A stretch of 63,121 nt of DNA from Bacteroidia bacterium (GCA_019695265.1 JAIBAJ010000008.1:1-63121), one strand, 5' to 3'; shown: positions 1 through 8,712, numbered from the stretch's first letter. Made by a program: numbers and translations. The notes: generated by a model from the letters alone, not told the origin.

Positions 1-1
1 T

Positions 2-109
2 ATGGAAATTACCATCAGTTTACCTCAAACAGGTAAAACTTTGACCAAAACACTACTTCTAACAGATGAACAAAGGCAATTAAATACCATTTTTGATTTT
101 GGGTGTTAA
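2..109 (+). CDS. C-terminal end of an unidentified protein (cut by window start)
   Basis: An open frame enters from the left edge and ends at a TAA at 107-109, giving at least 36 codons. The tail has no motif I recognise. An ATG lies at 2-4, but the true start is probably outside the window. The frame is the same as that of the LytTR ORF that follows 33 bases later, so the two could be remnants of one longer gene interrupted by a stop, or simply neighbours. No function is proposed. Confidence 0.4.
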   Translation: MEITISLPQTGKTLTKTLLLTDEQRQLNTIFDFGC

Positions 110-142
110 AACGCGGAAGTCAGGAGAGCAACACAAAAGGTA

Positions 143-511
143 TTGGACGCCTGCCAATTGAGAACGAAAAAGGTTTTAAAGAATGAGACTTATATCTACC
201 TCAGAGCAGATTATAGTTTGCAAAAAATAGAGCTAAGTGAGATTCAATGGATTGAAGGTTTGGATGATTATTTGAAAATTCAATTAAAGGATAAGAAACC
301 GGTAGTGGTTCGAATGACCATGAAAGCTATTTTGGAAAAATTGCCATCTTCAGAATTTGTTCGTATACACCGTTCCTACATAGTGCCCTTTGAAAAAATT
401 CAGCATGTTCGAAACAAAACTGTTTTTTTAGAACAAAAGGAATTTCCTATTGGAAACAGTTATGAGGAGGAGTTCATGAAATTATTTTCTGGGAGTTCCC
501 GGTCGCTTTAA
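143..511 (+). CDS. LytTR DNA-binding domain protein (possibly the truncated C-terminal half of a response regulator)
   Basis: A LytTR domain fills most of the 122 residues: a YIYLRADYSLQKI opening strand, the WIEGLDDYLKI core, RMTMKAILEKLP and the FVRIHRSYIVP signature. LytTR domains bind promoter direct repeats and are normally the output half of LytR/AlgR-type response regulators of about 235 residues. No receiver domain (Asp pocket, KPF motif) is present. The only start upstream of the domain is a TTG at 143; the next in-frame Met lies inside the domain. The residues before the domain read like the receiver-LytTR linker. It could be a stand-alone LytTR regulator, which also exist in Bacteroidota, or a decayed response regulator. 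The domain call is firm; whether the gene is intact is uncertain. Confidence 0.75.
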   Translation: MDACQLRTKKVLKNETYIYLRADYSLQKIELSEIQWIEGLDDYLKIQLKDKKPVVVRMTMKAILEKLPSSEFVRIHRSYIVPFEKIQHVRNKTVFLEQKEFPIGNSYEEEFMKLFSGSSRSL

Positions 512-870
512 CCCCAATACTATATTAGAAATCGCATTGAAGTTTTCAAATGCAATAAAGGCGAGGGATTAACTTTATTATTCCGGTTCTTTGCTAAGTT
601 TTCTATAGGGAAATTGGGAAATAGTATCAAATAAGTGGTCGTTTATCGATACATTTTATTTTTCGCCTCAACTTTTTTCCTGTTTACCTCAAATTATTTT
701 TCATAAGCCAGATTGCATCCACCTTTGTATCATCAAAATTGAAACAAAGTAATTAACCATTTATAAATAGCAGATGAAAACAGGATCAACAAACATTTTG
801 GAGTACGGAAAAATCAAAAATCTTAGAATAATTATTAAGAAATAGTTTTTCCATTCAGAATTCGGCCTGC
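512..870. other. Intergenic stretch without a supported gene
   Basis: This gap lies between the convergent LytTR ORF and the minus-strand PhoD gene. It is AT-rich. It contains one very short ORF (774-845, 23 codons, ATG to TAG) that I could not support as a gene, and a sequence near 730 resembling half of a Bacteroidota -7 box. No copy of the dispersed GC-rich repeat is present, and no terminator hairpin with a T-tract was recognised. Confidence 0.5.
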
Positions 871-2652
871 TTATTCTTTCAGCAGTTTCTTATTCCAAGA
901 ATCTCCGTTACAAGAAATTTGTACGAGGTAATATCCGGGAGTAAGTGATTGAGTTGAAATCATAAGCAGGCCGCTTTGTTCTTGCCATTGTTGAAGAAGT
1001 TTGCCTTCTAAGTCAAACAACTGAACTTTAACTAATTCTTTGGTGTTGTAGTTGAATGGTAATTCGATAAATACTTGATCCAGGCTTGGTACCGGAAATA
1101 GTTGAACCTCATTGCTAAAAGTCTGAATTGGTTTATTTCCAAGTATGGAAGAGTGTATAGAAGTGAAGCAACTCAGGGCAATATCGTCTTCATCAATTAC
1201 ACATAATTGAACCGAGTCGCTCCCAAAAACCTGGATTTCTCCAAAAGCATTTTTGAAATTCATATTACCAAGTCCATTTCCCCCTTGGTTCCACAAGGAA
1301 TCTTGTAAGGATGGTTGGCCAAAAACCGGGGCATAAAGATTGAGGTAATAAGCCAAGCTGGTATTGGTTACGCTTAATCCGCTTGCGTTAATTTCCGGAA
1401 TACCGGAGTTTGTTCCATCATCCATCACATTGTGGTGAGTATCGCCCGAAATAAATAAAACGTCATGCAGGTGGTTGTTTTCAATGAAATCCAGCAATTC
1501 GGTTTGGCTGGTTGGGTAACCCGGCCAATAACCGGCAAAGGCCAAGGCCAAATGCATTCCGGTGCTGTTAATTCCTTGAGACGATAATTGGAAGGTATAG
1601 GATTGTAATCTAATTCCAATTTCAATCAAACGACGCATACTTTTATTAAAAGGAACTCCACCGGCAATAAATTTCCAATCTGCAGTAGATTGAAGCAAAC
1701 CGGTTTTAAGCCAATCCATCTGAGCCTGGCTGATGATTCGATGGCCGGTGTCAGGAACAAAGCTCCATAAGTTGCTGTCGGGATTGTAAACAAATGCATC
1801 GGCTTCGGCATCTTTGTCGTTTCGAGTGTCGAGGAAAAAGAATTCGCAATTTCCAACCTTAAAAGAATGGTATAATGCCACGGAAGTGTCGGGTAATTCA
1901 TAGCCGGGGAAATATTCTACGTATGCTTTTTTGACGTTGGTGCGGTGAATTTCCGGGATGCTATCAGTGAGAATAAAATTAACCAAGTGACCGTTTATGG
2001 AGTCGAAGGTGTAGTAGGTGTTTTTGTATTTTGCAGAGCCCCAACCATCGTCATCGTCGTTGATATAATCGATGGGAACCGACCATAACATTTCTTTGGT
2101 TCGGTTTTCATTGTATTTCCTACGCCACGATTTTTGCACCTGGCTGTATACTGCCGGATAGGAGTTATCAAGTTGGTAACTGGGGTAAGTAAAGTCCCCT
2201 GTATGAATAAATAAATTCGGACGATGAGCTTTCATAACATCGAAAACCTTCATATTAGCGGTTTCCTGGCAGCTGCCGGTAGTAAACTTCAAATAAGTTT
2301 TACTTCCCTCCATCGGAAAAGTTTTGCAACTTCCAATCCGTGAATCGATTTGTGAATCGAAACGAAAGCGGAAGAAATAGTTGGTATTGGATTGCAAATC
2401 AGAAAGGGTAACAATTTTAGAATAGTCGAGCAGACTATCGGTAGCATCGGACCAGGTGTTAAAGGATGAAAAAAGGGAATCGATGCCATATTCAATGGTA
2501 AAAGCCTGTGCAGAAGCTGTGCGAATGTATACCCGTATGGAATGGTCGGTCACCCCACCAAAGACAGGACCATGGCTTATGAACTGTGATTTGGAAGAAG
2601 GTAAAAATGAAAAAAGGAAAAGAAAGGTAAGCAGGTTAGTGAAGTGCTTCAT
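871..2652 (-). CDS. Secreted PhoD-like phosphatase with T9SS C-terminal sorting domain
   Basis: The product is a 593-aa exported metallophosphatase of the PhoD/alkaline phosphatase D type, which hydrolyses phosphate mono- or diesters outside the cell. A signal peptide covers residues 1-22. Next come a fibronectin-like N-terminal domain (about 25-115) and the catalytic domain, with HTGDFTYP at 150-157, an Asp-rich DDDDGWGS stretch near 199-206, FLDTRN and GDTHHN (metal ligands). The last 80 residues are a T9SS sorting domain (LFPVP at its start, LTPGYYLVQI near the end), so it should cross the outer membrane by T9SS. It stands alone on the minus strand. The family call is strong; the substrate is unknown. 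Confidence 0.88.
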   Translation of the reverse strand: MKHFTNLLTFLFLFSFLPSSKSQFISHGPVFGGVTDHSIRVYIRTASAQAFTIEYGIDSLFSSFNTWSDATDSLLDYSKIVTLSDLQSNTNYFFRFRFDSQIDSRIGSCKTFPMEGSKTYLKFTTGSCQETANMKVFDVMKAHRPNLFIHTGDFTYPSYQLDNSYPAVYSQVQKSWRRKYNENRTKEMLWSVPIDYINDDDDGWGSAKYKNTYYTFDSINGHLVNFILTDSIPEIHRTNVKKAYVEYFPGYELPDTSVALYHSFKVGNCEFFFLDTRNDKDAEADAFVYNPDSNLWSFVPDTGHRIISQAQMDWLKTGLLQSTADWKFIAGGVPFNKSMRRLIEIGIRLQSYTFQLSSQGINSTGMHLALAFAGYWPGYPTSQTELLDFIENNHLHDVLFISGDTHHNVMDDGTNSGIPEINASGLSVTNTSLAYYLNLYAPVFGQPSLQDSLWNQGGNGLGNMNFKNAFGEIQVFGSDSVQLCVIDEDDIALSCFTSIHSSILGNKPIQTFSNEVQLFPVPSLDQVFIELPFNYNTKELVKVQLFDLEGKLLQQWQEQSGLLMISTQSLTPGYYLVQISCNGDSWNKKLLKE

Positions 2653-2884
2653 ACAGGTATTTGGTAAACAGTTGGAAAGGTGAAGATAGGAAAACAGAAG
2701 GATCCGGATACAGGAAATGAAGAAATTAGTAATAACTTAAGATTGCAAATTAAACTCGCCAGCATATTCTATTTCCGGACCTACTTGTTGGGAGAATGCA
2801 GCCTGTCCGGGTAAATGGAAGAAAAAAACTTAGAACTCTATTTTATAAAATGACCAATTGGAGCATTGCAGAATGTTGGGTTGG

Positions 2885-3025
2885 GGTCGGGTAGGGATAG
2901 AGGCAAGTAGCCCACAGGCACACGCGGCGTTAGCCAAGTGGGCCGAGGACTACAGCCGATAGCCCGACCATGAGCCTTGCCGTTCTTGGGAAAATGGAAG
3001 ATGCCGGGTGCGAATGGGACCCGCC
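2885..3025 (-). repeat. Dispersed structured repeat R1 (subfamily II)
   Basis: GC-rich intergenic element in the 540-bp divergent gap between the PhoD gene and the DUF445 gene. Read on the minus strand it has box A (GGCGGGTCCCATTCGCA, ending at 3025), a spacer, box B (AAGGCTCATGGTCGGGC onward), a hairpin and box C. The outer ends are perfectly complementary: GGTCGGG at 2885-2891 and CCCGACC at 2963-2969. The inner stem (2917-2923 with 2938-2944, one mismatch) closes the 14-nt loop GCGGCGTTAGCCAA at 2924-2937. The rest of the gap shows nothing else. ORFs across it are shadows. Confidence 0.85.
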
Positions 3026-3192
3026 AAAAAATCAAACTCTAAGAAAGCGGAGGTCACCGAACCTTGATTTGGAGGAAACGTTTTATTAACATTTCGGTAA
3101 TGCTCGGTTGTGGAAAACCTTTGGGTGGCAACGAAACCAAAGCAAGACTATGTCGTTTACATTTATCAACTGTTTTACCTAACGCCTTCGGA

Positions 3193-3783
3193 ATGCTATA
3201 TTCATTGCCCTTTATTGCTGCCTTTGTAGGGTGGTTAACCAACTGGATTGCTCTTAAATTGATGTTTTATCCTCAAAAGCCGATTAATTTTTATTTTTTC
3301 GAATTGCAGGGAATTTTTCCGAAAAGGCAGCAGGAAGTAGCTCAACAAATTGCCAAAATGGTATCGGCAGAATTAATTTCATTCAATGATATACGTACTA
3401 AATTGAATAGTCCGGAGCAGTTGAATGATATAAAAATGCATATTGATGAGAAGATTAATGATTACTTATGTCATACATTCCCTTCAAATTATCCAATTAC
3501 ATCCTGGTTTTTTGGCCATCATCAACGTCAAGGAATTCGTGAAGATTTAATATTGGAAGTTGAGAAATTTACTCCTGAAATTATTCAGAAATATACGGAT
3601 AATTTGGAAGGTGAGTTAAATATTGAACGAATGGTTGGAGAGAAAATATCGACGATGGACCCTATGCATTTTGAAGTAATAATTAATGGAATTATGAAAA
3701 AAGAGTTTGCCTTGCTAAGCATAGTAGGCGGAGTATTAGGGTTTACAGTAGGTTTGGTACAACTGGCCATTTTGAGTATTTAG
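3193..3783 (+). CDS. DUF445 family membrane protein
   Basis: A 196-aa protein of the DUF445 family (YheB-like), function unknown. It opens with a hydrophobic helix carrying the family's GWLTNWIALKLMFYP signature, followed by QGIFPKRQ, a hydrophilic middle that is probably helical, and a C-terminal membrane helix of about 20 residues. The frame is open back to 3064, but those codons do not resemble the family; the ATG at 3193 puts the signature at the N-terminus as in homologues, so I chose it. The stop overlaps the start region of the next gene, suggesting co-transcription. Confident on family, not on role. Confidence 0.8.
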   Translation: MLYSLPFIAAFVGWLTNWIALKLMFYPQKPINFYFFELQGIFPKRQQEVAQQIAKMVSAELISFNDIRTKLNSPEQLNDIKMHIDEKINDYLCHTFPSNYPITSWFFGHHQRQGIREDLILEVEKFTPEIIQKYTDNLEGELNIERMVGEKISTMDPMHFEVIINGIMKKEFALLSIVGGVLGFTVGLVQLAILSI

Positions 3784-3788
3784 TGCAG

Positions 3789-4427
3789 ATGGAAAATGAA
3801 TACGAATACCTTAAATTAAACAGGTTTACATCGGTTCCTTTTGTGTTTGATTTGGTTAATAGAAAGGTGTTGACCTTGGTTAATCCTGAATTGTGGGAGG
3901 ATTACAACGACCGGGCAACCATGCAGGTTTACAAGGAAAAAGTGGGTGCCAAAAGTATTTATGCTTTGTGTTTAACCCACCGCCATGAGACTATACATCA
4001 TTGGAATGCATTTGCTAATGGACCGGGTGGTTGCAAAATTGAGTTCAGGTATAATCAGTTAATAGCTGAATTGGAGCAAAATAAGGGTGTTTTGCATGGC
4101 GAAACCAAGTATATGAAGGTAAATGAATTGACTCAAAATGCTAATTTTCCAATAGCACAATTACCTTTTGTTAAACGATTGCCATTTAAGCCGGAGAATG
4201 AATACCGTATTCTGGTTGTATCCGATTTAGATCAAACATCGGTGCTGGATATTCCGATACAGTTGGATTGCATTCGAAGTATTACCTTTAGTAACAAATT
4301 GCCTAAACCTACCTATGAGAGTTTGAAACGAACCTTGTTATTGGTAGAACCCGGTTTAAAAGGAAAGATTTTGAGGTCGACCTTGTACAAAAATTCACAA
4401 TGGATAGATTATTTTAATTCGATTTAA
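3789..4427 (+). CDS. DUF2971-like protein
   Basis: A 212-aa soluble protein. The segment ETIHHWNAFANGPGGCKIEF matches the central motif of DUF2971 proteins (W..Y/F.....G..I.F), an uncharacterised family often found near mobile or defence genes, though nothing of that kind is seen here. A GTG at 3783 overlaps the DUF445 stop, but the ATG at 3789 is the more likely start. The gene is tightly linked to the DUF445 gene upstream and the SRPBCC gene downstream (8 bp gap). The family assignment is moderate because the N-terminal part is divergent. Confidence 0.6.
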   Translation: MENEYEYLKLNRFTSVPFVFDLVNRKVLTLVNPELWEDYNDRATMQVYKEKVGAKSIYALCLTHRHETIHHWNAFANGPGGCKIEFRYNQLIAELEQNKGVLHGETKYMKVNELTQNANFPIAQLPFVKRLPFKPENEYRILVVSDLDQTSVLDIPIQLDCIRSITFSNKLPKPTYESLKRTLLLVEPGLKGKILRSTLYKNSQWIDYFNSI

Positions 4428-4435
4428 TACCCTAT

Positions 4436-4855
4436 ATGAGCACAAATTTTATTGAAATTGAAGTAGAAATTGGATTAACTCCGGAGAAAGTATGGAGCTA
4501 TTGGACAGAATCCAAGCATATTATGAATTGGAATTTTGCTATTCCGGAATGGCATTGTCCGTTTGCCGTGAATGACCTTAGAGTAGGCGGAAATTTCACC
4601 TATCGCATGGAGGCAAAAGATGGAAGTTTCGGGTTTGATTTCGGCGGAACTTTTACAGAAGTTGAACCACATAAGCTTGTGGCATATACCTTGGGAGATG
4701 GTAGAAAAGTTAGGATAGTCATAGAGCCGGTGGAAAATGGGGTAAAGATTACCGAATTTTTTGAGCCGGAGAATCAGAATCCATTGGAGATGCAACGCGG
4801 AGGCTGGTTAAGCATACTAACTAATTTTAAAACCTATGCGGAGTCGCAAGGATAA
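4436..4855 (+). CDS. SRPBCC / AHSA1-type (START-like) domain protein
   Basis: 139 residues covering a single AHSA1-like SRPBCC fold: N-terminal strand IEIEVEIGLTPEKVWSYWT, the IMNWNFAIPEWHCP helix region, the G-rich strand FRVGG-like segment, and the C-terminal helix GGWLSILTNFKTYAE. These domains form a deep hydrophobic ligand pocket; many bacterial members are of unknown ligand and some relate to Hsp90 co-chaperone Aha1. It is the last gene of a small plus-strand group with DUF445 and the DUF2971-like gene. The fold is confident; the ligand cannot be inferred. Confidence 0.85.
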   Translation: MSTNFIEIEVEIGLTPEKVWSYWTESKHIMNWNFAIPEWHCPFAVNDLRVGGNFTYRMEAKDGSFGFDFGGTFTEVEPHKLVAYTLGDGRKVRIVIEPVENGVKITEFFEPENQNPLEMQRGGWLSILTNFKTYAESQG

Positions 4856-4928
4856 GGCAATTGGGTAGTTAAAGTAAGCTGAAAAATTCTGCCGGGATGA
4901 AGGTCTATTTTTTATAAATTTATTGTAT

Positions 4929-5070
4929 GCGGGCCCCCTCCGCCCAACATACTAATTTGCATGCCCCAAAAACTTGCACGGGCGTTCGGGTCACGCTTTC
5001 GGCTGTAGTCCAAGCCCACTCCGCTTAATCGCTTCGTTGTCTTGGAGCTACTTGCCTCTATCGTTGCCCG
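4929..5070 (+). repeat. Dispersed structured repeat R2 (subfamily I)
   Basis: The element lies in the 537-bp gap between two plus-strand genes. Box A (GCGGGCCCCCTCCGCCC) starts at 4929; CGCCC in it can pair with GGGCG at the start of box B near 4980. Box B runs GGCGTTCGGGTCACGC onward and box C ends GCCTCTATCGTTGCCCG at 5070. The outer stem is CGGG (4987-4990) with CCCG (5067-5070). The inner hairpin is CCAAG/CTTGG, different from other copies. Flanks 4856-4928 and 5071-5392 contain no recognisable gene. Confidence 0.85.
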
Positions 5071-5392
5071 AGACGGTATCTATTCGTGTGCTTGCTAATC
5101 AAACTTAGTATGGTATCTATTAGGTTTCTGCAAGGGGAACTTTTTCAAACTCAGGATAAATTTCTATTGACTTAAATCAAGGATGCTAACAAGAGAAGTG
5201 TCTTTCAGAAGCAATAAAGTGTAAAGAGTAGAATAATAGGCAATTGTATTCGAATGGCACTTTTTTCATCTTCGCTTAACACAGAAGGATTCCACTTTGA
5301 AGGATGACAAGGTTGAAAAAAAGCTCAATACTGATTTTAGATTTTAGAACAGATCCCTTACTTTTGACTAAACCAAATTCAAAATTCCACCT

Positions 5393-5848
5393 ATGGATAA
5401 TCCGCATTACCACCTTTTGTTTAACCACCTTCCCATTTTGATACCTTTTGTTGGACTTTTGGTTATGGTAGTGAATTTCAAGTTTAAATCCAATCCGGTT
5501 ACCCGAATGGCCTTAGGGATTTTTATTCTTGGTGGTCTTTGCACTTTTTTAGCCCATGAATCAGGCGAAGGGGCAGAACATGCTTTAAAAACAGACTTAA
5601 GCATTAGCCATGAATTAATTGAGAAGCATGAAGAAGCTGCAAAGCCATTTACTATAGTTAATAATTTGTTGGCTCTTATTTCAATCATAGCTTTATGGGC
5701 CAATTGGAAAGAAAAGTCCTTTAGCAATATATTGACCATGTTGGCCTTGTTATTGGCCTTACTTTCTTTTTATTTTTCATACCAAACCGGACTTACCGGA
5801 GGACAAATCCGTCATCCCGAGATTAGGTTTGACAGTATTGGTATGTAG
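5393..5848 (+). CDS. DUF2231-like four-helix membrane protein
   Basis: A 151-aa integral membrane protein with four predicted helices (about residues 10-28, 38-55, 87-103, 112-130). The N-terminal HLLFNHLPI motif and the C-terminal TGLTGGQIRHPEI motif match a DUF2231-related family common in Bacteroidota, whose conserved histidines have been suggested to bind haem. The gene stands alone between repeat R2 and the nitrilase gene, so context gives no functional clue. The family is likely; biochemistry is unknown. Confidence 0.7.
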   Translation: MDNPHYHLLFNHLPILIPFVGLLVMVVNFKFKSNPVTRMALGIFILGGLCTFLAHESGEGAEHALKTDLSISHELIEKHEEAAKPFTIVNNLLALISIIALWANWKEKSFSNILTMLALLLALLSFYFSYQTGLTGGQIRHPEIRFDSIGM

Positions 5849-5992
5849 ACAGATAATGCAGATTAAAAGGAAATAGCCTTAAATTTTGGTAAATTTTAAT
5901 AAAATCCACCTTGTGTTTCGATACAGGAAGATGGAATATGCATTACTATTCATTTTTAGTGTTTCTTTGTTAGTAAGAAATAAATATATTTT

Positions 5993-6718
5993 ATGAAAAT
6001 AGGGCTGGCTCAAATTCAGTCGAAAGTTGGAGATATTGACCACAACATCCAATTGCATCTGAAATATTTTCAAATGGCAGATGATAATGGTGTTGATTTA
6101 GTTTGCTTTCCTGAATTGTCTCTTATGGGATATGAGCCACGAATAGCACGAGAACATGTTTCAAATACCTTATCGGAAATTTGGAATTCCTTTCAGTTAT
6201 TCAGTAATAGAACAGGTATGATTGCCTGTATTGGTATGCCTTCTCCGGGTAAGGAGAAACCTAGAATTTCCATGTTTGTCATAATGCCTCATAATCCTAT
6301 TAAGATTTATTCCAAGCAAAGACTACATTCCGACGAATTGCCATATTTCGAGGAAGGCGATTCTGACTTGCTTTTAGAATGGGGCAATCATAAAATTGCA
6401 CCGGCCATTTGTTATGAATCTTTATTAGAGGATCACTCTAAGCAAGCTAAATTGAATGGAGCTACCATTTATTTGTCAAGTGTAGCAAAAGCAGATACCG
6501 GAATAAGCAGGGCCAAAAGCTATTTTCCTGAAATGGCGGCCCAATTAGGTTTAAATGTTGGAATGGTAAATGCCTTGGGTCCCAATTCCGGATTTCAAAG
6601 TATGGGTCAATCTACAGTTTGGAGTTTAGATGGTAGTAAATTGGGTAGTTTGGATTCCATGAATGAAGGACTGTTAATTTGGGATGTGAGAAACTCCACT
6701 GTAAGTAAATCACAATGA
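5993..6718 (+). CDS. Carbon-nitrogen hydrolase (nitrilase superfamily)
   Basis: A 241-aa single-domain enzyme that would cleave a non-peptide C-N bond (amide, nitrile or carbamoyl substrate) in the cytoplasm. The catalytic triad is visible: Glu in FPELSLMGY, Lys in YSKQRLHSDELPYF and Cys in PAICYESL. Length is normal for the stand-alone superfamily. The next gene starts within its stop codon (ATGA overlap), so the two are translationally coupled. The substrate cannot be assigned; the nearest general label is omega-amidase/predicted amidohydrolase. Confidence 0.88.
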   Translation: MKIGLAQIQSKVGDIDHNIQLHLKYFQMADDNGVDLVCFPELSLMGYEPRIAREHVSNTLSEIWNSFQLFSNRTGMIACIGMPSPGKEKPRISMFVIMPHNPIKIYSKQRLHSDELPYFEEGDSDLLLEWGNHKIAPAICYESLLEDHSKQAKLNGATIYLSSVAKADTGISRAKSYFPEMAAQLGLNVGMVNALGPNSGFQSMGQSTVWSLDGSKLGSLDSMNEGLLIWDVRNSTVSKSQ

Positions 6719-7305
6719 AACAAATAGATAACATATTGGGGATTAGAAAGCTCTTTGAATATTATAAATCATTGGGTGATAAAACCTTAAGCAGAGTTAC
6801 AGATGAACAACTTTTTTGGCAACCAAATTCAGAGAGTAATAGCCTGGCAACCTTGGTTTATCATCTGCATGGAAATATGTTGTCAAGATGGACTGACTTT
6901 TTGACCTCCGATGGAGAAAAGGAATGGAGGGATCGGGTTTCAGAATTTGAGAATAATCACCATTCAAAAGAAGAGTTATTAAACAAATGGGAAGAAGGGT
7001 GGATGTGTTTGTTTTCTGCAATTTCAACCTTAAGGGAAGAAGATTTGGATAAGGTTGTATATATCCGAAACCAGGGACAAACAGTCATGGAAGCTGTTCA
7101 CAGGCAATTGGCACATTACTCGTATCATGTTGGTCAGATGGTTTTTCTTGGTAAGATGTTGGTAGGAAAGGAATGGGAGAGCTTATCGATTCCCAAAGGA
7201 AATTCGAAAAATTACAATGTGGAGAAATTTTCTAAACCTTTAAATCAGGATCATTTTACCGGAGAATCTTTACCTGAAAACATCAATAAGGCAGAAAACC
7301 AATGA
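6715..7305 (+). CDS. DinB superfamily protein, DUF1572 type
   Basis: A 196-aa protein of the DinB-like four-helix metal-binding fold, DUF1572 branch. Visible features are LATLVYHLHGNMLSRWTDFL (first histidine), RQLAHYSYHVGQM (conserved His pair) and a C-terminal tail KGNSKNYNVEKF typical of DUF1572. Related bacterial enzymes include mycothiol/bacillithiol-dependent S-transferases, but this branch has no proven reaction. It overlaps the nitrilase gene by 4 bp and is probably made from the same transcript. Confidence 0.82.
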   Translation: MKQIDNILGIRKLFEYYKSLGDKTLSRVTDEQLFWQPNSESNSLATLVYHLHGNMLSRWTDFLTSDGEKEWRDRVSEFENNHHSKEELLNKWEEGWMCLFSAISTLREEDLDKVVYIRNQGQTVMEAVHRQLAHYSYHVGQMVFLGKMLVGKEWESLSIPKGNSKNYNVEKFSKPLNQDHFTGESLPENINKAENQ

Positions 7306-7368
7306 TGCTTTAAGGAATCAATAAATACCCGGAGAAAAATTGAGAATGAAAAAAAAACTATCGACCAA

Positions 7369-8178
7369 ATGAATAAAACTTTTTCGATGCAATCCATTAT
7401 TCATCTTAGAAAATTGGTATGGGGAATTGGACTAATGGTAATTTTCCTATGCGCTTGTAGAAATAAAGGTGAACTTACCAAAGATGAGCAACTTAGCGTG
7501 AATCCTGACGATGAAACAGCGATGTTAGATAGTGCAGGTAATGAGCTTACAAACACCATGATTATGAATGATACGGCAACCTATCCAAGTTCTGTTGTTC
7601 TTACCGGATTGCCCCAACATCGATTGGTAAGTATTTATAAGAAAATGAAGGTAAAGAACTCCCGTTCCGGTTCCTTTTACTCCTCCGGTGAAACCGGATA
7701 TTCCGAAGAAAATAATGAGCATTTTATGCCTGGAATTGATGTGCTATATGGCTTCAACCTGGTCAATATTGCACATTATGATTTTCTGACAGAAAAACAA
7801 AACCTATTGTTTAAGAAACCGGTCTTGATAAAATCCTTATACTATCCTTCATTTGTGCAGGATTCCATTGATAAAAAGCCTGTAAATAGGGATTATTATT
7901 TAGTTTCGGTGTATGATGAAGATACGAATAAGGATACCTTGTTAAATAAGAAGGATTTACGTCATTTCTATTGGTTTGATGCAAATGGTTCCCAGGTAAC
8001 CAGGTTGCTACCGGATGACTTTTCAGTTATTCGATCAGATTATGATCCTGGAAATGATGTGATGTTTTTGTTTGCCAGAAGGGACAAGAATAAAAACGGG
8101 GAAATTGATAATAACGAGCCACTACATTTGTTTTGGATTAGCCTAAAGAAACCCGAAAAAGCAAAACAAGTTTATTAA
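7369..8178 (+). CDS. Putative lipoprotein with two EF-hand-like calcium loops
   Basis: A 269-aa protein with an N-terminal hydrophobic segment ending in FLCACRNK, a plausible lipobox, so probably an outer-membrane-anchored lipoprotein. I do not recognise a family over the full length. Two segments near the C-terminus have the spacing of calcium loops: DEDTNKDTLLNKKDL and DKNKNGEIDNNEP. They may bind Ca2+ like the EF-hand-like loops of Bacteroidota surface proteins. The start at 7369 is preferred because a nearby upstream ATG (7346) runs into a stop at once. It is followed 19 bp later by a membrane-protein gene. Confidence 0.65.
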   Translation: MNKTFSMQSIIHLRKLVWGIGLMVIFLCACRNKGELTKDEQLSVNPDDETAMLDSAGNELTNTMIMNDTATYPSSVVLTGLPQHRLVSIYKKMKVKNSRSGSFYSSGETGYSEENNEHFMPGIDVLYGFNLVNIAHYDFLTEKQNLLFKKPVLIKSLYYPSFVQDSIDKKPVNRDYYLVSVYDEDTNKDTLLNKKDLRHFYWFDANGSQVTRLLPDDFSVIRSDYDPGNDVMFLFARRDKNKNGEIDNNEPLHLFWISLKKPEKAKQVY

Positions 8179-8197
8179 AGCAATTAAATTGTAGAGT

Positions 8198-8689
8198 ATG
8201 GAATCCATTGAAAGGCAAGCACTCGAACGGAAAATTAGAGTTTTTACCATTCTATTTATGGTTGGATTAGTTTTAAGCGGATTAACGGCATTTCCAATTG
8301 AATCTCAATTAGATTTTGGAGCAAACATTATTAGTTTTTTCCCGGATTTGTTTCAAGCTTGGTTTAATAAGATTTATTTGGCTGTAAAGGAAACTAACCA
8401 AAAGTATCCCTTTATGTCTTACGGAACAGATTGGTTGGCTTTTGCTCATTTAGTTATTGCGGTTGTTTTTATAGGGCCTTTAAAAGATCCTGTCCGAAAT
8501 AATTGGGTATATCAATTTGGGATGATTGCCTGTGTAATGGTTTTCCCGCTTGCCTTTATCTGCGGCCCAATTCGAGGAATACCTTGGTTTTGGACATTAA
8601 TTGATTGTTCGTTTGGAGTTTTCGGATTCATTCCACTTTATTTGTGCTATAAATGGACAATATTATTGGAAAAAAATCGGACCAATTAA
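8198..8689 (+). CDS. Hypothetical four-helix membrane protein
   Basis: 163 residues with four hydrophobic helices (about 14-33, 84-102, 108-128 and 130-155) and short charged ends. I cannot assign a family. Similar small membrane proteins occur in Bacteroidota without known role. It lies between the putative lipoprotein and the 136-aa unknown gene, all plus strand with small gaps, so an operon is plausible. The coding call rests on its membrane-protein composition, normal start context and fit between neighbours. Confidence 0.7.
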   Translation: MESIERQALERKIRVFTILFMVGLVLSGLTAFPIESQLDFGANIISFFPDLFQAWFNKIYLAVKETNQKYPFMSYGTDWLAFAHLVIAVVFIGPLKDPVRNNWVYQFGMIACVMVFPLAFICGPIRGIPWFWTLIDCSFGVFGFIPLYLCYKWTILLEKNRTN

Positions 8690-8712
8690 TTCTTTATTTT
8701 CGAAAAAAAAAT

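Noticed and set aside
774-845. A 23-codon ORF in the gap before the PhoD gene
   Set aside because: Very short, no conserved motif, and only a partial promoter-like sequence upstream.
2921-2944. Integron-type attC site inside the repeats, suggested by GGCGTTAGCC in the loop
   Set aside because: The RYYYAAC/GTTRRRY core sites in opposite orientation are not present, no integrase gene is seen, and neighbouring genes are not cassette-like.
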